In this document: positions 41,760 through 50,323 of the stretch, one piece after another | How positions within the stretch are numbered: position 1 is the stretch's first letter | Layout of the letters: every line of letters begins with the position of its first letter | Assembly: GCF_007860105.1 (NCBI RefSeq) | Contig: NZ_SJPU01000002.1 | Coordinates: 1,539,739 to 1,603,738, forward strand | Direction of reading: 5' to 3' | DNA length: 64,000 nt | DNA from: Allorhodopirellula heiligendammensis | GTDB lineage: Bacteria > Planctomycetota > Planctomycetia > Pirellulales > Pirellulaceae | The notes under the pieces: generated by a model | The model's database searches: none | What the model was told of the DNA's origin: nothing | What the model saw: only the letters and a program-made list of their open reading frames with translations | Position numbers and translations under genes: made by a program

Positions 41760-42884
41760 ATGTCCCAATCATCCGTGAATCGCTATCCGTTCTACAGTCC
41801 GCGATTTTGGCATGGGATGCGACCCTTGACTTGGTTTCGCTTGCTGCGGCAGGGCGACTTTTCGATTAGCCCATCGCGAATGGGTTTAGCGGTGTCGGTG
41901 AGTCTCGCGACCCCGTTCAATACGCTGCTGCTGGGGCTCCAGAACCTGGTATTTCGTCGCCGGCTTCGCGCTGCTGAGTTGCATGGACCCCCGGTTTTCA
42001 TCATCGGCCACTGGCGCAGCGGCACCACGTTGCTGCACGAGTTGATGGTCCGTGACGAACGCTGGAGCAGTCCGTCGACCTACCAGTGTTTTGCGCCCTC
42101 GCACTTTTTGTTGACCCAGTGGTTTTTTCGTACCTTTGCGGCCTGGTTGCTGCCGGGCAAGCGTCCCATGGACAACATGGCCACGGGGTGGGATCGCCCT
42201 CAAGAAGACGAATTTGCGTTGGTCAATCTTGGCGCGCCATCGCCCTACCGGAGGATAGCATTCCCCCGCCGCGGTCCCGTGGACATGGACTATTTAGATT
42301 TTGAGGGGGTCGACGAACAATCGCGTCAGCAGTGGCTGGCGACGCTAAAGTCATTTTTGCATCGCGTCAGCGCCGCGACGACACGGCCATTGGTGATTAA
42401 GAGCCCGACGCATACAGGGCGGATTGGGTATCTCGCCGACGCGTTCCCCAACGCCCGGTTTATCCACATTACCCGCGACCCACGTGATCTGTTCCCGAGT
42501 ACGTGCAGGCTGTGGCGAAGTCTCGACGATGTCCAATCACTGCAGGCGCCGTCCGCGGCGACCTCCGACGATGGTATCGAAGAATACGTGCTCGATTGTT
42601 TCACGCGGATGTACGCCGCTTTCAATGAACAACGTCACAAAATTGACGACCATCATCTGATTGAAATCCGGTACGAGGACTTGATTGCTGACCCTGTCGC
42701 CACGCTCGAGAATATTTACGATTCCTTGCGATTAGCGGATTTCGAGACCGTCCGCGAGGAAATTCAGACCTGGACTGACAACGAGCACCGCTCCTATCAG
42801 CCCAACAAGCATCAATTGTCCGTGGCAGACGAACAGCGGCTCCAGGAGCATTGGGGCGACTATTTCTCCCGCTACAACTACTGA
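41760..42884 (+). CDS. Sulfotransferase family protein
   Basis: 374 residues from the ATG at 41760, just before MSQSSVNRYPFYS. The PAPS 5'-phosphosulfate loop is FIIGHWRSGTTLLHELMV, with the essential GxWRSGTT. The 3'-phosphate-binding segment is ARFIHITRDPRDLFPSTCRLW, with the conserved Arg/Ser pair. LIEIRYEDLIADP is the usual following motif. It transfers sulfate from PAPS to a hydroxyl of an unknown acceptor, probably carbohydrate or lipid; the tail YFSRYNY is typical of this group. A palindromic repeat begins right after the stop. It is notable in a genome region so rich in sulfatases. Confidence 0.9.
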   Translation: MSQSSVNRYPFYSPRFWHGMRPLTWFRLLRQGDFSISPSRMGLAVSVSLATPFNTLLLGLQNLVFRRRLRAAELHGPPVFIIGHWRSGTTLLHELMVRDERWSSPSTYQCFAPSHFLLTQWFFRTFAAWLLPGKRPMDNMATGWDRPQEDEFALVNLGAPSPYRRIAFPRRGPVDMDYLDFEGVDEQSRQQWLATLKSFLHRVSAATTRPLVIKSPTHTGRIGYLADAFPNARFIHITRDPRDLFPSTCRLWRSLDDVQSLQAPSAATSDDGIEEYVLDCFTRMYAAFNEQRHKIDDHHLIEIRYEDLIADPVATLENIYDSLRLADFETVREEIQTWTDNEHRSYQPNKHQLSVADEQRLQEHWGDYFSRYNY

Positions 42885-42910
42885 GTAGGCGTGTCTCTCC
42901 GAGACACGCA
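42884..42910 (+). repeat. Palindromic repeat (GTGTCTC-TCC-GAGACAC), copy 1
   Basis: GAGTAGG is followed by the 19-bp palindrome CGTGTCTCTCCGAGACACG (42890-42908), identical to the one at 60414-60432. It starts at the end of the sulfotransferase gene. The shared flank (gagtag) shows both copies derive from the same repeat family. Confidence 0.85.
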
Positions 42911-42986
42911 CGTCGGCACCTCGACAACGCATCCAGTCATCCCTCTCGAGACCGTCCAGCGAAGCCATGGAGTAACGCCGCGTTTT

Positions 42987-43009
42987 TTATTGCTAATGAT
43001 TCGCAATAA
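42987..43009 (+). promoter_or_regulatory. Fur box upstream of hemP
   Basis: TTATTGC and GCAATAA (42987-42993 and 43003-43009) flank TAATGATTC, giving an almost symmetric sequence whose core ATTGCTAATGATTCGCAAT closely resembles Fur-binding sites (A/T-rich 19-bp with central AATGATTC). It is 111 bases before the hemP-like ATG, so iron-dependent repression of this gene is likely. Confidence 0.75.
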
Positions 43010-43119
43010 GGCTTGTTTGCCTGACGCGCACCACTTAGATTGGGAGGCAACCTCACGCCCAGCGAGCAGATGCTCGGGGGCCTCCCACCGATTCCGCGTG
43101 CAAGATCAGCGACATTCCG

Positions 43120-43413
43120 ATGGATTCGACGCCGCCGACCTCCCAATCGACCGACGCGGCCATGGCCACCAACGCCCCAGCCGATGCTGGTAGCGTCACC
43201 TCGGCCACCGAGTCCGCTGTGATTGAGACGCGAGTGATGGGCTCGCTACCGGGCGATAACCCAGTCGATTGTGGCTGCGGCGCGGGGCACACCCTGAAGG
43301 TGGTTCGCTTCGAGAGCCTCGCCCGCTGCGGTGAAGAGATCTGGATCGAGAACGATGGGCAGTTGTACCGCTTGCGTAAAACACGCCAAGGCAAACTCAT
43401 TCTCACGAAATAG
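43120..43413 (+). CDS. hemP: Hemin uptake protein HemP family
   Basis: A 97-residue protein. The last 40 residues (FESLARCGEEIWIENDGQLY then RLRKTRQGKLILTK) match the small HemP family, whose hallmark is a C-terminal YRLR-TR-GKLILTK. The N-terminal 55 residues are low-complexity (Ser/Thr/Ala) with a Cys pair (DCGCGAG) and are longer than in proteobacterial HemP. Fur box upstream supports an iron/haem role. HemP has been proposed as a small regulator or accessory of haem uptake; no receptor gene is nearby. A second in-frame ATG occurs 14 codons later. Confidence 0.8.
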   Translation: MDSTPPTSQSTDAAMATNAPADAGSVTSATESAVIETRVMGSLPGDNPVDCGCGAGHTLKVVRFESLARCGEEIWIENDGQLYRLRKTRQGKLILTK

Positions 43414-43468
43414 CCTGCCGCCCAATTGATTTGTTGACGCACCCCGTAAACAAGGTCTCCAGTTTAAC

Positions 43469-43957
43469 GTGACTCACAACGAAAAGATTCTGTCGATCGT
43501 CGCCGGTGCAACTGAATTGCAGCGATTGGTGATTGTGCATCGCTCGCTTGAGACGCGAGATGCACTGCGTGTGGGCCCTGTACGCTTGCACCATCCCGAA
43601 GAAACTTGTGAGAGCACACGTGACACGCGTTGCTCTGATCCGGTGCGCCACGTATCGAGGCCGTTCTGTGAGCAGCTTCAAGCGATCCGGGAACGGCCTA
43701 TCGTGTTGCGTCAGGAGTCCTTCAGCCCGGCAGTCGGATGGTTCACCCAAAGCGAGATGGAATTGACGCTGGATCAGTGGAATGTGATGCGGACAACGCT
43801 CGTTCCGGCCAGCGTGACCAGCGTCGCGAGTGCGACAGCGCCACGCAAGCCACGCCGGTTGCCTGCTACCGCTCGTGACTCGCGGTCGCGGATTCTGTCC
43901 ATCGATGGCGAGCTGATCGCCCTCCCTCTGCATGCCGACCAAGCAGTTCCGGCTTAA
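43469..43957 (+). CDS. Hypothetical protein downstream of hemP
   Basis: A 162-residue frame from a GTG, 55 bases after hemP on the same strand. Its central part (VLRQESFSPAVGWFTQSEME then LTLDQWNVMRTTL) reads like a folded protein, and the ends are low-complexity. I recognise no family. Position behind hemP and its Fur box suggests iron-related co-expression. The opposite strand is also open over this stretch (43403-44296) but its translation is Arg/Ser/Pro-rich and unconvincing, so I prefer this strand. The start is uncertain. Confidence 0.5.
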   Translation: MTHNEKILSIVAGATELQRLVIVHRSLETRDALRVGPVRLHHPEETCESTRDTRCSDPVRHVSRPFCEQLQAIRERPIVLRQESFSPAVGWFTQSEMELTLDQWNVMRTTLVPASVTSVASATAPRKPRRLPATARDSRSRILSIDGELIALPLHADQAVPA

Positions 43958-44280
43958 ACAGTCTGGCGGATCGCTGCGCCGCAGGCTCCGCCTGCTGAGC
44001 AGGATGGAGAGGCGGAGCCTCCACAGCAGTGGGTTCCAAGGCAGGAGCCTCGCACCAAGTGGTCCGGCATCTCGCGCGAACAATGGTTTCATTGTGTCGC
44101 CCCCGAGAGACGACATCAATGTGACGTGACACGCCATTGCTGGTGTCCCCTGCCGTCTCAGGTGGGACGGTGGGGATTTATCGCGTTCTTGTCCACTCGC
44201 TTGCAGGGCCGCGTGTATAAATGGCGGGTCGACGCGGGAGTACTGCGTTGAGTTTTTGTCCGTTTCGCGATTCTGAGCGC
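43958..44280 (+). other. Intergenic region with palindromic repeats
   Basis: 323 bases without a supported gene. The first 100 bases hold a cluster of GC-rich palindromes (annotated separately); the rest shows nothing beyond likely promoter sequence for the following small membrane protein genes. Confidence 0.55.
43981..44057 (+). repeat. Cluster of GC-rich palindromes (REP-like)
   Basis: Two perfect hairpins follow one another: GCAGGC-TCC-GCCTGC (43981-43995) and GAGGC-GGA-GCCTC (44009-44021), then a related imperfect GGTTCCAAGGCAGGAGCCT element. Repeated use of the TCC/GGA loop and GCCT/AGGC stems suggests related REP-like units, mobile or transcription-ending in nature. Confidence 0.6.
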
Positions 44281-44568
44281 ATGACGCCGAACCCATTCAC
44301 ACCACCGGCGGCGACGCGTGACGCGGGTGATCCGGGGGTGGCGAGACGTCCCGGAGTTCCCGGATGCCTGTCCTGGTTCTTCCTGTTTTTCGGTGGCGTC
44401 GGCGCGTCTCTCGGATCTGTTTGGATCTATACTTTTGGTTTGACGGACTACCGCGCCCACCTGTCCTACGTGGGGCTCCCGCTCGGAGTCGTTACACTGA
44501 TGCTGTCTCTCGTTTTTGTCTGGTTCGGTTTCGCGACCATGCGCCCACGCGAGAGAAGCGACGGATAA
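44281..44568 (+). CDS. Small NPF-type membrane protein
   Basis: 95 residues from the ATG at 44281, which opens MTPNPFTPPA, a start style shared with many planctomycete membrane proteins and with the next gene. Two transmembrane helices are clear (CLSWFFLFFGGVGASLGSVW and LPLGVVTLMLSLVFVWFGF). The tail is basic (MRPRERSDG). Function unknown. It precedes a similar gene by 38 bases, so both are probably in one transcript. Confidence 0.65.
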   Translation: MTPNPFTPPAATRDAGDPGVARRPGVPGCLSWFFLFFGGVGASLGSVWIYTFGLTDYRAHLSYVGLPLGVVTLMLSLVFVWFGFATMRPRERSDG

Positions 44569-44606
44569 GTCGATTACCAAACCCACCATGACAGGAACTT
44601 GAGGAC

Positions 44607-45035
44607 GTGACGCCTTCCAATGAGAACCCCTACGCTCCGCCGAGTGGGGCACTCACGTCGGAAGTCGTGCAACGGCCAGCCTCATGGTATTTATCTCGCG
44701 TCCAGAAATACTATCGCTGGATGGGTTTTGGCATGTTGTCCTACCTTGTCATCGCCGTGATTGTCGCGATCGTTGACCAGCTTCACTACGGATCGTTTCG
44801 CCTCAGGGATGCTGTTGGGCCACTGATCTGGTGTTTATTTCTCACCTGGCTTTTTGCAGCCATGATCCGCATCGGGTACACGGCTCCCGAGAAATTCCCA
44901 CAGCGTTACCAGCAGGCACGCTGGATCGGTATCATTGCGGGCGCACTGTTCCTTCCCATACTCGGCATACCCGCATTCATTTCCGTTCGCCGATTAACTC
45001 GATATCACCAATGCCTCGGATCGCGCGATGAGTGA
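44607..45035 (+). CDS. NPYAPP-type membrane protein
   Basis: 142 residues from a GTG start (MTPSNENPYAPPSG). Three membrane helices are apparent (MLSYLVIAVIVAIV, GPLIWCLFLTWLFAAMI, IIAGALFLPILGIPAFI). No catalytic motif. Its last codons overlap the ATG of the Nramp-like transporter by 8 bases, indicating coupling, so it might be an accessory of that transporter, although such proteins are common alone in planctomycetes. Confidence 0.65.
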   Translation: MTPSNENPYAPPSGALTSEVVQRPASWYLSRVQKYYRWMGFGMLSYLVIAVIVAIVDQLHYGSFRLRDAVGPLIWCLFLTWLFAAMIRIGYTAPEKFPQRYQQARWIGIIAGALFLPILGIPAFISVRRLTRYHQCLGSRDE

Positions 45036-46554
45036 AGTCTCCAATTCGACCGAGACCGCAGTCGATCCACCGGAGCGGCTGATCAAGATGATTCGCTGTG
45101 TCGGGCCCGGTTTGATTGTGGCTGGCTCGATTGTCGGTAGTGGCGAGTTGATTGCGACGACGAAGGCGGGTGCCGAGGCTGGGATATCACTGCTCTGGCT
45201 GATTCTGCTGGGCTGCGTGATCAAGGTCTTCACACAAATCGAGCTGGGTCGGTACACCTTGATCAGCGGCAAGACGACGCTCGCGGCATTGGACTTGGTC
45301 CCCGGGCCTCGCGTTGCCGGGAGGGGCAATTGGTTGGTGTGGTTTTGGATTGTGATGTGGGTTGCCAGTATTAGCCAGTTGGGTGGGATCGTCGGAGGCG
45401 TTGGCCAAGCCTTGGCAATTAGTGTTCCGCTGACCTCCTCGGGGCGACTCTATAATGCTCACGCTGACCGCCAGCAGCGGCAGGTATTTGAAGCTGCCAC
45501 CCGAACGGTCTTGGCCGAGGAAGCCGACGCGGCTCTGGAGGCGTCAGTCGTGCCCAAGCCGATCGCAGCGCCGCCGAAATCGTATGACGCTGTCTTGTGG
45601 GCCGCTGTGATGGCGATCGTTACGAGTGTAATGTTGATCGTGGGCAGGTATGGATTGATCCAGTCGCTGTCGACCGCGCTGGTGATTCTGTTCACGATCC
45701 TCACTGTCCTCAATACCGTTTGGCTGCAGAGCGATCCGTTCTGGGGCATCCCCTGGTCAGAGGTCGCTGCCGGGTTGTGGCCTCAGTTACCGGAGGTGGC
45801 CTCCAGTGACGCGGCATCCACCGCCCGTCCCATCGCCACGGCCCTGGCTGCCTTTGGCATCATTGGCGTCGGGGCGGGGGAGTTGGTGGTTTATCCCTAC
45901 TGGTGCTTGGAAAAGGGTTACGCCCGCTTCACAGGCCCCAACGACGGGACGCCAGCCTGGAATGCTCGGGCGGCGGGCTGGATGCGCGTGATGCATCTGG
46001 ATTCTTGGGGCGCGATGGTTCTCTACACATTTGCAACCGTTGCGTTTTACTTGCTCGGCGTGGGCGTGTTGCATCGCATCGGGTTGAACCCAGAAAAAGA
46101 CACCCTGGTTCGGACACTCTCAGTGATGTATCAGCCGGTATTTGGAACGGCAGCGGCCATGATCTTTCTCATCGGTGCGTTCGCGGTGCTCTACAGTACT
46201 TTTTTTGTGGCACTGGCGGCCCATGCTCGGGTGTTTTCCGACGCCATGCGGATTGTGGGTTTGATCGACAACGACGAAGCCACCCGCGAGAAATGGATTC
46301 GTTGGCTGGGCGGGGGCTTTCCAATCTTGTGCTGGGTGATCTATGTCGCCTTCCCCGCTCCAGCTCAATTGGTCTTGATCAGTGGCGTCACGCAAGGCGT
46401 GATGCTGCCCATGTTGGCCGGCGCAGCGCTCTATTTCCGCTATCAGTTTGTCAGCGAACCGCTGCGTCCTAGTCGCCTGTGGGATGCCATGCTGTGGCTC
46501 TCCGCGGCCGCGATGCTGATTACGGGGATCTGGACCATCGTGTCACAGTTTTGA
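45028..46554 (+). CDS. Nramp-like transporter lacking the DPGN motif
   Basis: A 508-residue protein with 11-12 membrane segments. The first segment reads GPGLIVAGSIVGSGELIATTKAGAEAG, which aligns with the Nramp start GPGxxx...DPGN but has GSGEL where DPGN should be. The sixth-helix region GAGELVVYPYWCLEKGY replaces the usual MPH. Helix 3, FTQIELGRYTLISGKTTL, is otherwise Nramp-like. Since the missing residues coordinate Mn/Fe in canonical Nramp, the substrate is probably different. An extra cytoplasmic loop (about 145-190) is inserted. Starts inside the end of the previous gene. Confidence 0.8.
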   Translation: MSEVSNSTETAVDPPERLIKMIRCVGPGLIVAGSIVGSGELIATTKAGAEAGISLLWLILLGCVIKVFTQIELGRYTLISGKTTLAALDLVPGPRVAGRGNWLVWFWIVMWVASISQLGGIVGGVGQALAISVPLTSSGRLYNAHADRQQRQVFEAATRTVLAEEADAALEASVVPKPIAAPPKSYDAVLWAAVMAIVTSVMLIVGRYGLIQSLSTALVILFTILTVLNTVWLQSDPFWGIPWSEVAAGLWPQLPEVASSDAASTARPIATALAAFGIIGVGAGELVVYPYWCLEKGYARFTGPNDGTPAWNARAAGWMRVMHLDSWGAMVLYTFATVAFYLLGVGVLHRIGLNPEKDTLVRTLSVMYQPVFGTAAAMIFLIGAFAVLYSTFFVALAAHARVFSDAMRIVGLIDNDEATREKWIRWLGGGFPILCWVIYVAFPAPAQLVLISGVTQGVMLPMLAGAALYFRYQFVSEPLRPSRLWDAMLWLSAAAMLITGIWTIVSQF

Positions 46555-46596
46555 CGATTCGTTCGAGCAGCGGCCTTGCCGGCGATGGAGGTGCAG

Positions 46597-47481
46597 CTAT
46601 GCCAGTGCGGCAGGATTCAGTTGCACGTCGATCTCCACCGGGCAGTGATCTGAGCCGAGGATCTCATTGCGGATGCGGGCATCGACGACGCAGGGCATGA
46701 ATCGGTTGCTGACCCAAAAATAATCTAAACGCCAGCCGATGTTTCGCGCCCGGGCGTCGCTGCGATAGGTCCACCATGTGTATTTGGCGGGAGAGTCGTC
46801 GAAGTGTCGAAATGAATCGATGAACCCAGCATCCGCCATCGAGGTCAGCCCGCTACGTTCCTGGTCGGTGAAGCCTGCGTTTTTGCGATTCGCTTTGGGA
46901 TTGGCCAGGTCAATTTCTTGGTGAGCGCAGTTCAGATCACCGCAGATCAGCACCGGCTTGTGGCGATTGAGCTGCTCGACATAGGTGAGGAAGGCAGCGT
47001 CCCATTGGCAGCGATAATCCAATCGCGTTAAACCTCTCTGCGAATTCGGCGTGTAGACGTTTACCAAGTGAAAATCGTTCCACGTGGTGGTGATCACTCG
47101 CCCCTCCCGATCGTGTTCATCGGCGCCGATGCCCAGGGTGTGCTTTAGCATCGGCTGGCGCGTCCACACCGACGTGCCGCTGTAGCCCGCCTTGTCCGCT
47201 GAATTCCACACGAATTCGTATCCAAGCGATTCCGCCCACAGGGTGTCGACTTGATCTGCACGCGCTTTGGTCTCCTGCAAGCAGACGATGTCAGGCAATT
47301 CTGTTTCAAGGTAGTCACGCAGCCCCTTGTTCATCGCTGCGCGAATCCCATTGACGTTCCAAGAAACAAGACGTAGCGGGGCAGGAGCAGAATCGGTCAA
47401 AGGTATCTTCGTTGTGTGAGGTGACAAAGTGAGATGGGATTGCGGCCCGTCTGAGATCTCTCGAGGGTTCATCGTGGCCAA
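46597..47481 (-). CDS. xthA: Exodeoxyribonuclease III
   Basis: A 294-residue enzyme of the AP endonuclease/exonuclease III family. Visible motifs are LRLVSWNVNGIRAA (metal-binding Asn), LPDIVCLQETKA (catalytic Glu), NVYTPNSQRG, ICGDLNCAHQEIDL (catalytic Asp/Asn), GFTDQER, RLDYFWVS and LGSDHCPVEID (catalytic Asp-His). It repairs abasic sites and degrades duplex DNA 3'-5' in the cytoplasm. About 35 extra N-terminal residues precede the conserved start; an ATG three codons inside is equally possible. Confidence 0.93.
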   Translation of the reverse strand: MATMNPREISDGPQSHLTLSPHTTKIPLTDSAPAPLRLVSWNVNGIRAAMNKGLRDYLETELPDIVCLQETKARADQVDTLWAESLGYEFVWNSADKAGYSGTSVWTRQPMLKHTLGIGADEHDREGRVITTTWNDFHLVNVYTPNSQRGLTRLDYRCQWDAAFLTYVEQLNRHKPVLICGDLNCAHQEIDLANPKANRKNAGFTDQERSGLTSMADAGFIDSFRHFDDSPAKYTWWTYRSDARARNIGWRLDYFWVSNRFMPCVVDARIRNEILGSDHCPVEIDVQLNPAALA

Positions 47482-47675
47482 CTTGCTCGCTCAGGGCAAT
47501 CGTCCCAGGCCGCAATTCAAATGACGGTTCGCCCGGCCAGCTAATGACCGTACGCTATCAGCTCAGAGACCTGAACGACATGGCGGTGAAGCCACTCGAG
47601 GAGAACGGCTCGGATATCCTGGCAAGGCGATGGGCTCCCGCCGTGGCCCTTGCCTCGGCAGGGTGAAAAAATCGC

Positions 47676-48809
47676 CTACCGTTGTGCCGCGGCAAACACG
47701 TCGATGGTGTCGGAGAGGAGTTGATCGTCGGGCGGCAAGCTGAATCCACCGACACGCACGCTCTGCATGTTGATGTCTTCGATTTCATTGGGGCTCGTAC
47801 CCGTGCGGTCGATTGCGATCGACTGAATCCGCAGCCGATCGACGGTCACTTCGTATCGCACTTGTGGATCGATCGGAACCCGCACCTCACGCTCAGTCGG
47901 ATTTCCTGCCGCGTCCCAAGTTTGATAGCGATTGATCCGCGTTTGACCTGCACTGCGGGGCAGCTTCACGCGCTGGCTGCCGCCGGGAGCAATTTTGTAT
48001 TGCGGTTGCTTGCCAGGGTGTTGTGCGTCGCTCAGCGTGACGAGCAGCGTCTCGTTCTGTGTGTTGATGAATTCCATCTCGACCGGTGGCAGCTTGCCGT
48101 CATCGATCACGCGAGATTCGATCAGCGTTGATTGAGGTTGGTCGGGGTACAGTGGCGCAGCGGTGGCACCGTTGAAAATGGGTGGTGTCGCTACTGAAAT
48201 CGAAACGCCGCTGTGGTAGTAGCCGCCGAAATAGGGCCAGCCGCCAAAGCCAGGCCGACCGAAACCAGGGCCACCATAACCAGGTCCGCCACGCCACGGG
48301 GCACCGTAGGGTCGCCCGCCATACCACGTGCCGCTGTAAAAGCTATATCCAGGTGATGGGCTGAGGTTGGGCGGTCCCAGCCAGCCCTGCAGATAGGGGC
48401 CAAAGCCGGGGCCGCTGCCGATGGGGCGTACCGAGACGCTCGCAGGACGGAACTGGGGGTAGATGGTATCGAGATCAGCACGCTCGATCGGCCCGCGGCC
48501 ACTGCGTGGAAAACGAATGATCCGGTTGAGAGTGTGGTTGTAAAAGCCCAGGTACCGTCCATCGGGCAAGTCGTACTCGCGGGCACGCTGATAGAAAAAT
48601 TGGTCGCCCGAATTCTCAATCACCAACAAGCCCCGCCGACTGGCGTCGATCACACCGGTGATATTCCCGTATCCGTCAACCATTTCGAGGTCAGCGGCGA
48701 GGAGCGGTGCTCCGCCGAGGAGGCACGCGATCAGGCCGACAATTGCGAAGCCGCGAGAGGATGGGAATGTTCTCAATTTCTTGCGTGACATCGTAGGACT
48801 CATGATCAA
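47676..48809 (-). CDS. Secreted Gly-rich hypothetical protein
   Basis: 377 residues with a signal peptide (about 18-38, FAIVGLIACLLGGAPLLAA). A central segment of about 70 residues is rich in Gly, Pro, Tyr and Trp (GYSFYSGTWYGGRPYGAPW, RGGPGYGGPGFGRPGFGGW), probably flexible and extracellular. The flanks are beta-rich and include PPVEMEFINTQNETLLVTL, resembling a small immunoglobulin-like fold. No family recognised. A second possible ATG is at 48791. Transcribed divergently from trpB. Confidence 0.7.
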   Translation of the reverse strand: MIMSPTMSRKKLRTFPSSRGFAIVGLIACLLGGAPLLAADLEMVDGYGNITGVIDASRRGLLVIENSGDQFFYQRAREYDLPDGRYLGFYNHTLNRIIRFPRSGRGPIERADLDTIYPQFRPASVSVRPIGSGPGFGPYLQGWLGPPNLSPSPGYSFYSGTWYGGRPYGAPWRGGPGYGGPGFGRPGFGGWPYFGGYYHSGVSISVATPPIFNGATAAPLYPDQPQSTLIESRVIDDGKLPPVEMEFINTQNETLLVTLSDAQHPGKQPQYKIAPGGSQRVKLPRSAGQTRINRYQTWDAAGNPTEREVRVPIDPQVRYEVTVDRLRIQSIAIDRTGTSPNEIEDINMQSVRVGGFSLPPDDQLLSDTIDVFAAAQR

Positions 48810-49094
48810 AACATGGATTTAAGCGGGGAGCAATAACGCATGACGAAAACGCGTGGGCTCGCTCGCCAGCCGATGAAATTCGCGTTCTGACGAGCACAGC
48901 TACTTTGGATTCGAGGCGTTTTTCTACCGAACTGTCGTACGCTGCTGCCTGTGATTGTACCGTTTTCCGCAGCCCCGCCTGCTAAAATTCTTTCCTGCGG
49001 AAATCGCTGATCGCCCCGTCGGTCGCGTTGACCCCATTTTCATTTGGCGTGACAATCGAAGCGTTCGACCGCCGATATCACCCATTGAGATCCC

Positions 49095-50321
49095 ATGAGT
49101 ACTGCTGCTTCGAAGATTGCTGCCGCGTCCGCCCAGGTTCCCGACCCGCAGGGCCGATTTGGCGATTTTGGCGGACGTTTCGTTCCGGAAACCCTCACCT
49201 GTGCGCTCGATCAGCTCGCTGAGCAGTACGATCAAGCCAAACGCGATCCTGAGTTTCAACGCGAGCTCAGTGGACTGTTGAAAACTTTCGTGGGTCGGCC
49301 TAGCCCGCTCTACCACGCTCGGCGATTGTCCGAGAGCGTCGGTGGGGCTCAGATTTGGCTTAAACGGGAAGATCTCAATCACACCGGCGCTCACAAGATC
49401 AATAACACGATCGGTCAGGCACTGCTGACGTTGCGAATGGGAAAAACTCGCGTCATCGCCGAGACGGGAGCGGGCCAGCATGGAGTCGCCAGCGCGACCG
49501 CCTGTGCCCATTTCGGATTGCCGTGCACGGTCTACATGGGCTCCGAAGATATCCGTCGTCAGAAGCCCAACGTGTTTAGCATGCAGCTGCTGGGGGCAAA
49601 GGTGTCGCCGGTCGAAAGTGGCTCGAAAACTCTGCGTGACGCAGTTAACGAGGCCATGCGGGATTGGATGTCCTCCGTCGAAGACACTCATTACATCATC
49701 GGTAGCGTGATCGGGCCGCACCCGTTCCCGATGATGGTTCGCGACTTTCAAGCGGTCATTGGCCGCGAAACTCGCGAGCAATGTCGGGACACGTTCGAAC
49801 GTTTGCCCGATTGCTTGGTCGCCTGTGTCGGTGGTGGGTCCAATGCGGCGGGAATGTTCTACCCGTTTGTCGAAGACGAATCGGTGCGGATGGTGGGCGT
49901 TGAAGCGGGCGGGCGATCAGAGTCCCCCGGCGACCACGCTTCACCGCTGTCCTATGGCAACCCCGGGGTCTTGCACGGTAGCTACAGCTACGTGATGCAG
50001 GACGACGACGGCCAAACCTGCAACGTACACTCCATGAGTGCCGGTTTGGACTACCCCGGTGTCGGCCCTGAGCACAGTTATTGGAAGGACACTCAGCGGG
50101 CGGAGTACGTCGGCTGCCGCGATGACCAAGCTATGAAGGCGTTTGAACGGCTCGCTCAGAGTGAGGGCATTCTATGCGCACTCGAGACGGCGCACGCGGT
50201 TGCCAAGGCGATTGACATCGCGGCGGAAATGTCACCCAAGCAGCATCTTGTCGTCTGTCTGTCAGGTCGCGGCGATAAAGACGCCATGGAAATCGCCCGG
50301 CTGCGTGGGGAGCAGTGGTAA
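49095..50321 (+). CDS. trpB: Tryptophan synthase beta chain
   Basis: 408 residues. The signature regions of TrpB1 are present: [15 protein letters not shown] at the start, [15 protein letters not shown] with the PLP lysine, [47 protein letters not shown] (phosphate-binding loop) and LSGRGDKD at the end. It condenses indole and serine to tryptophan in the cytoplasm. No trpA is next to it; the trp genes appear dispersed. It is followed after two bases by a methyltransferase gene. Confidence 0.96.
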   Translation: MSTAASKIAAASAQVPDPQGRFGDFGGRFVPETLTCALDQLAEQYDQAKRDPEFQRELSGLLKTFVGRPSPLYHARRLSESVGGAQIWLKREDLNHTGAHKINNTIGQALLTLRMGKTRVIAETGAGQHGVASATACAHFGLPCTVYMGSEDIRRQKPNVFSMQLLGAKVSPVESGSKTLRDAVNEAMRDWMSSVEDTHYIIGSVIGPHPFPMMVRDFQAVIGRETREQCRDTFERLPDCLVACVGGGSNAAGMFYPFVEDESVRMVGVEAGGRSESPGDHASPLSYGNPGVLHGSYSYVMQDDDGQTCNVHSMSAGLDYPGVGPEHSYWKDTQRAEYVGCRDDQAMKAFERLAQSEGILCALETAHAVAKAIDIAAEMSPKQHLVVCLSGRGDKDAMEIARLRGEQW

Positions 50322-50323
50322 GC

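Noticed and set aside
43403-44296. 297-codon frame on the minus strand
   Set aside because: Composition is Arg/Ser/Pro/His-rich, typical of an antisense frame in GC-rich DNA, and it spans the palindrome cluster; the plus-strand frame at 43469 looks more protein-like.
48924-49781. 285-codon frame on the minus strand
   Set aside because: It is the reverse strand of trpB and its translation lacks any domain; trpB is certain.
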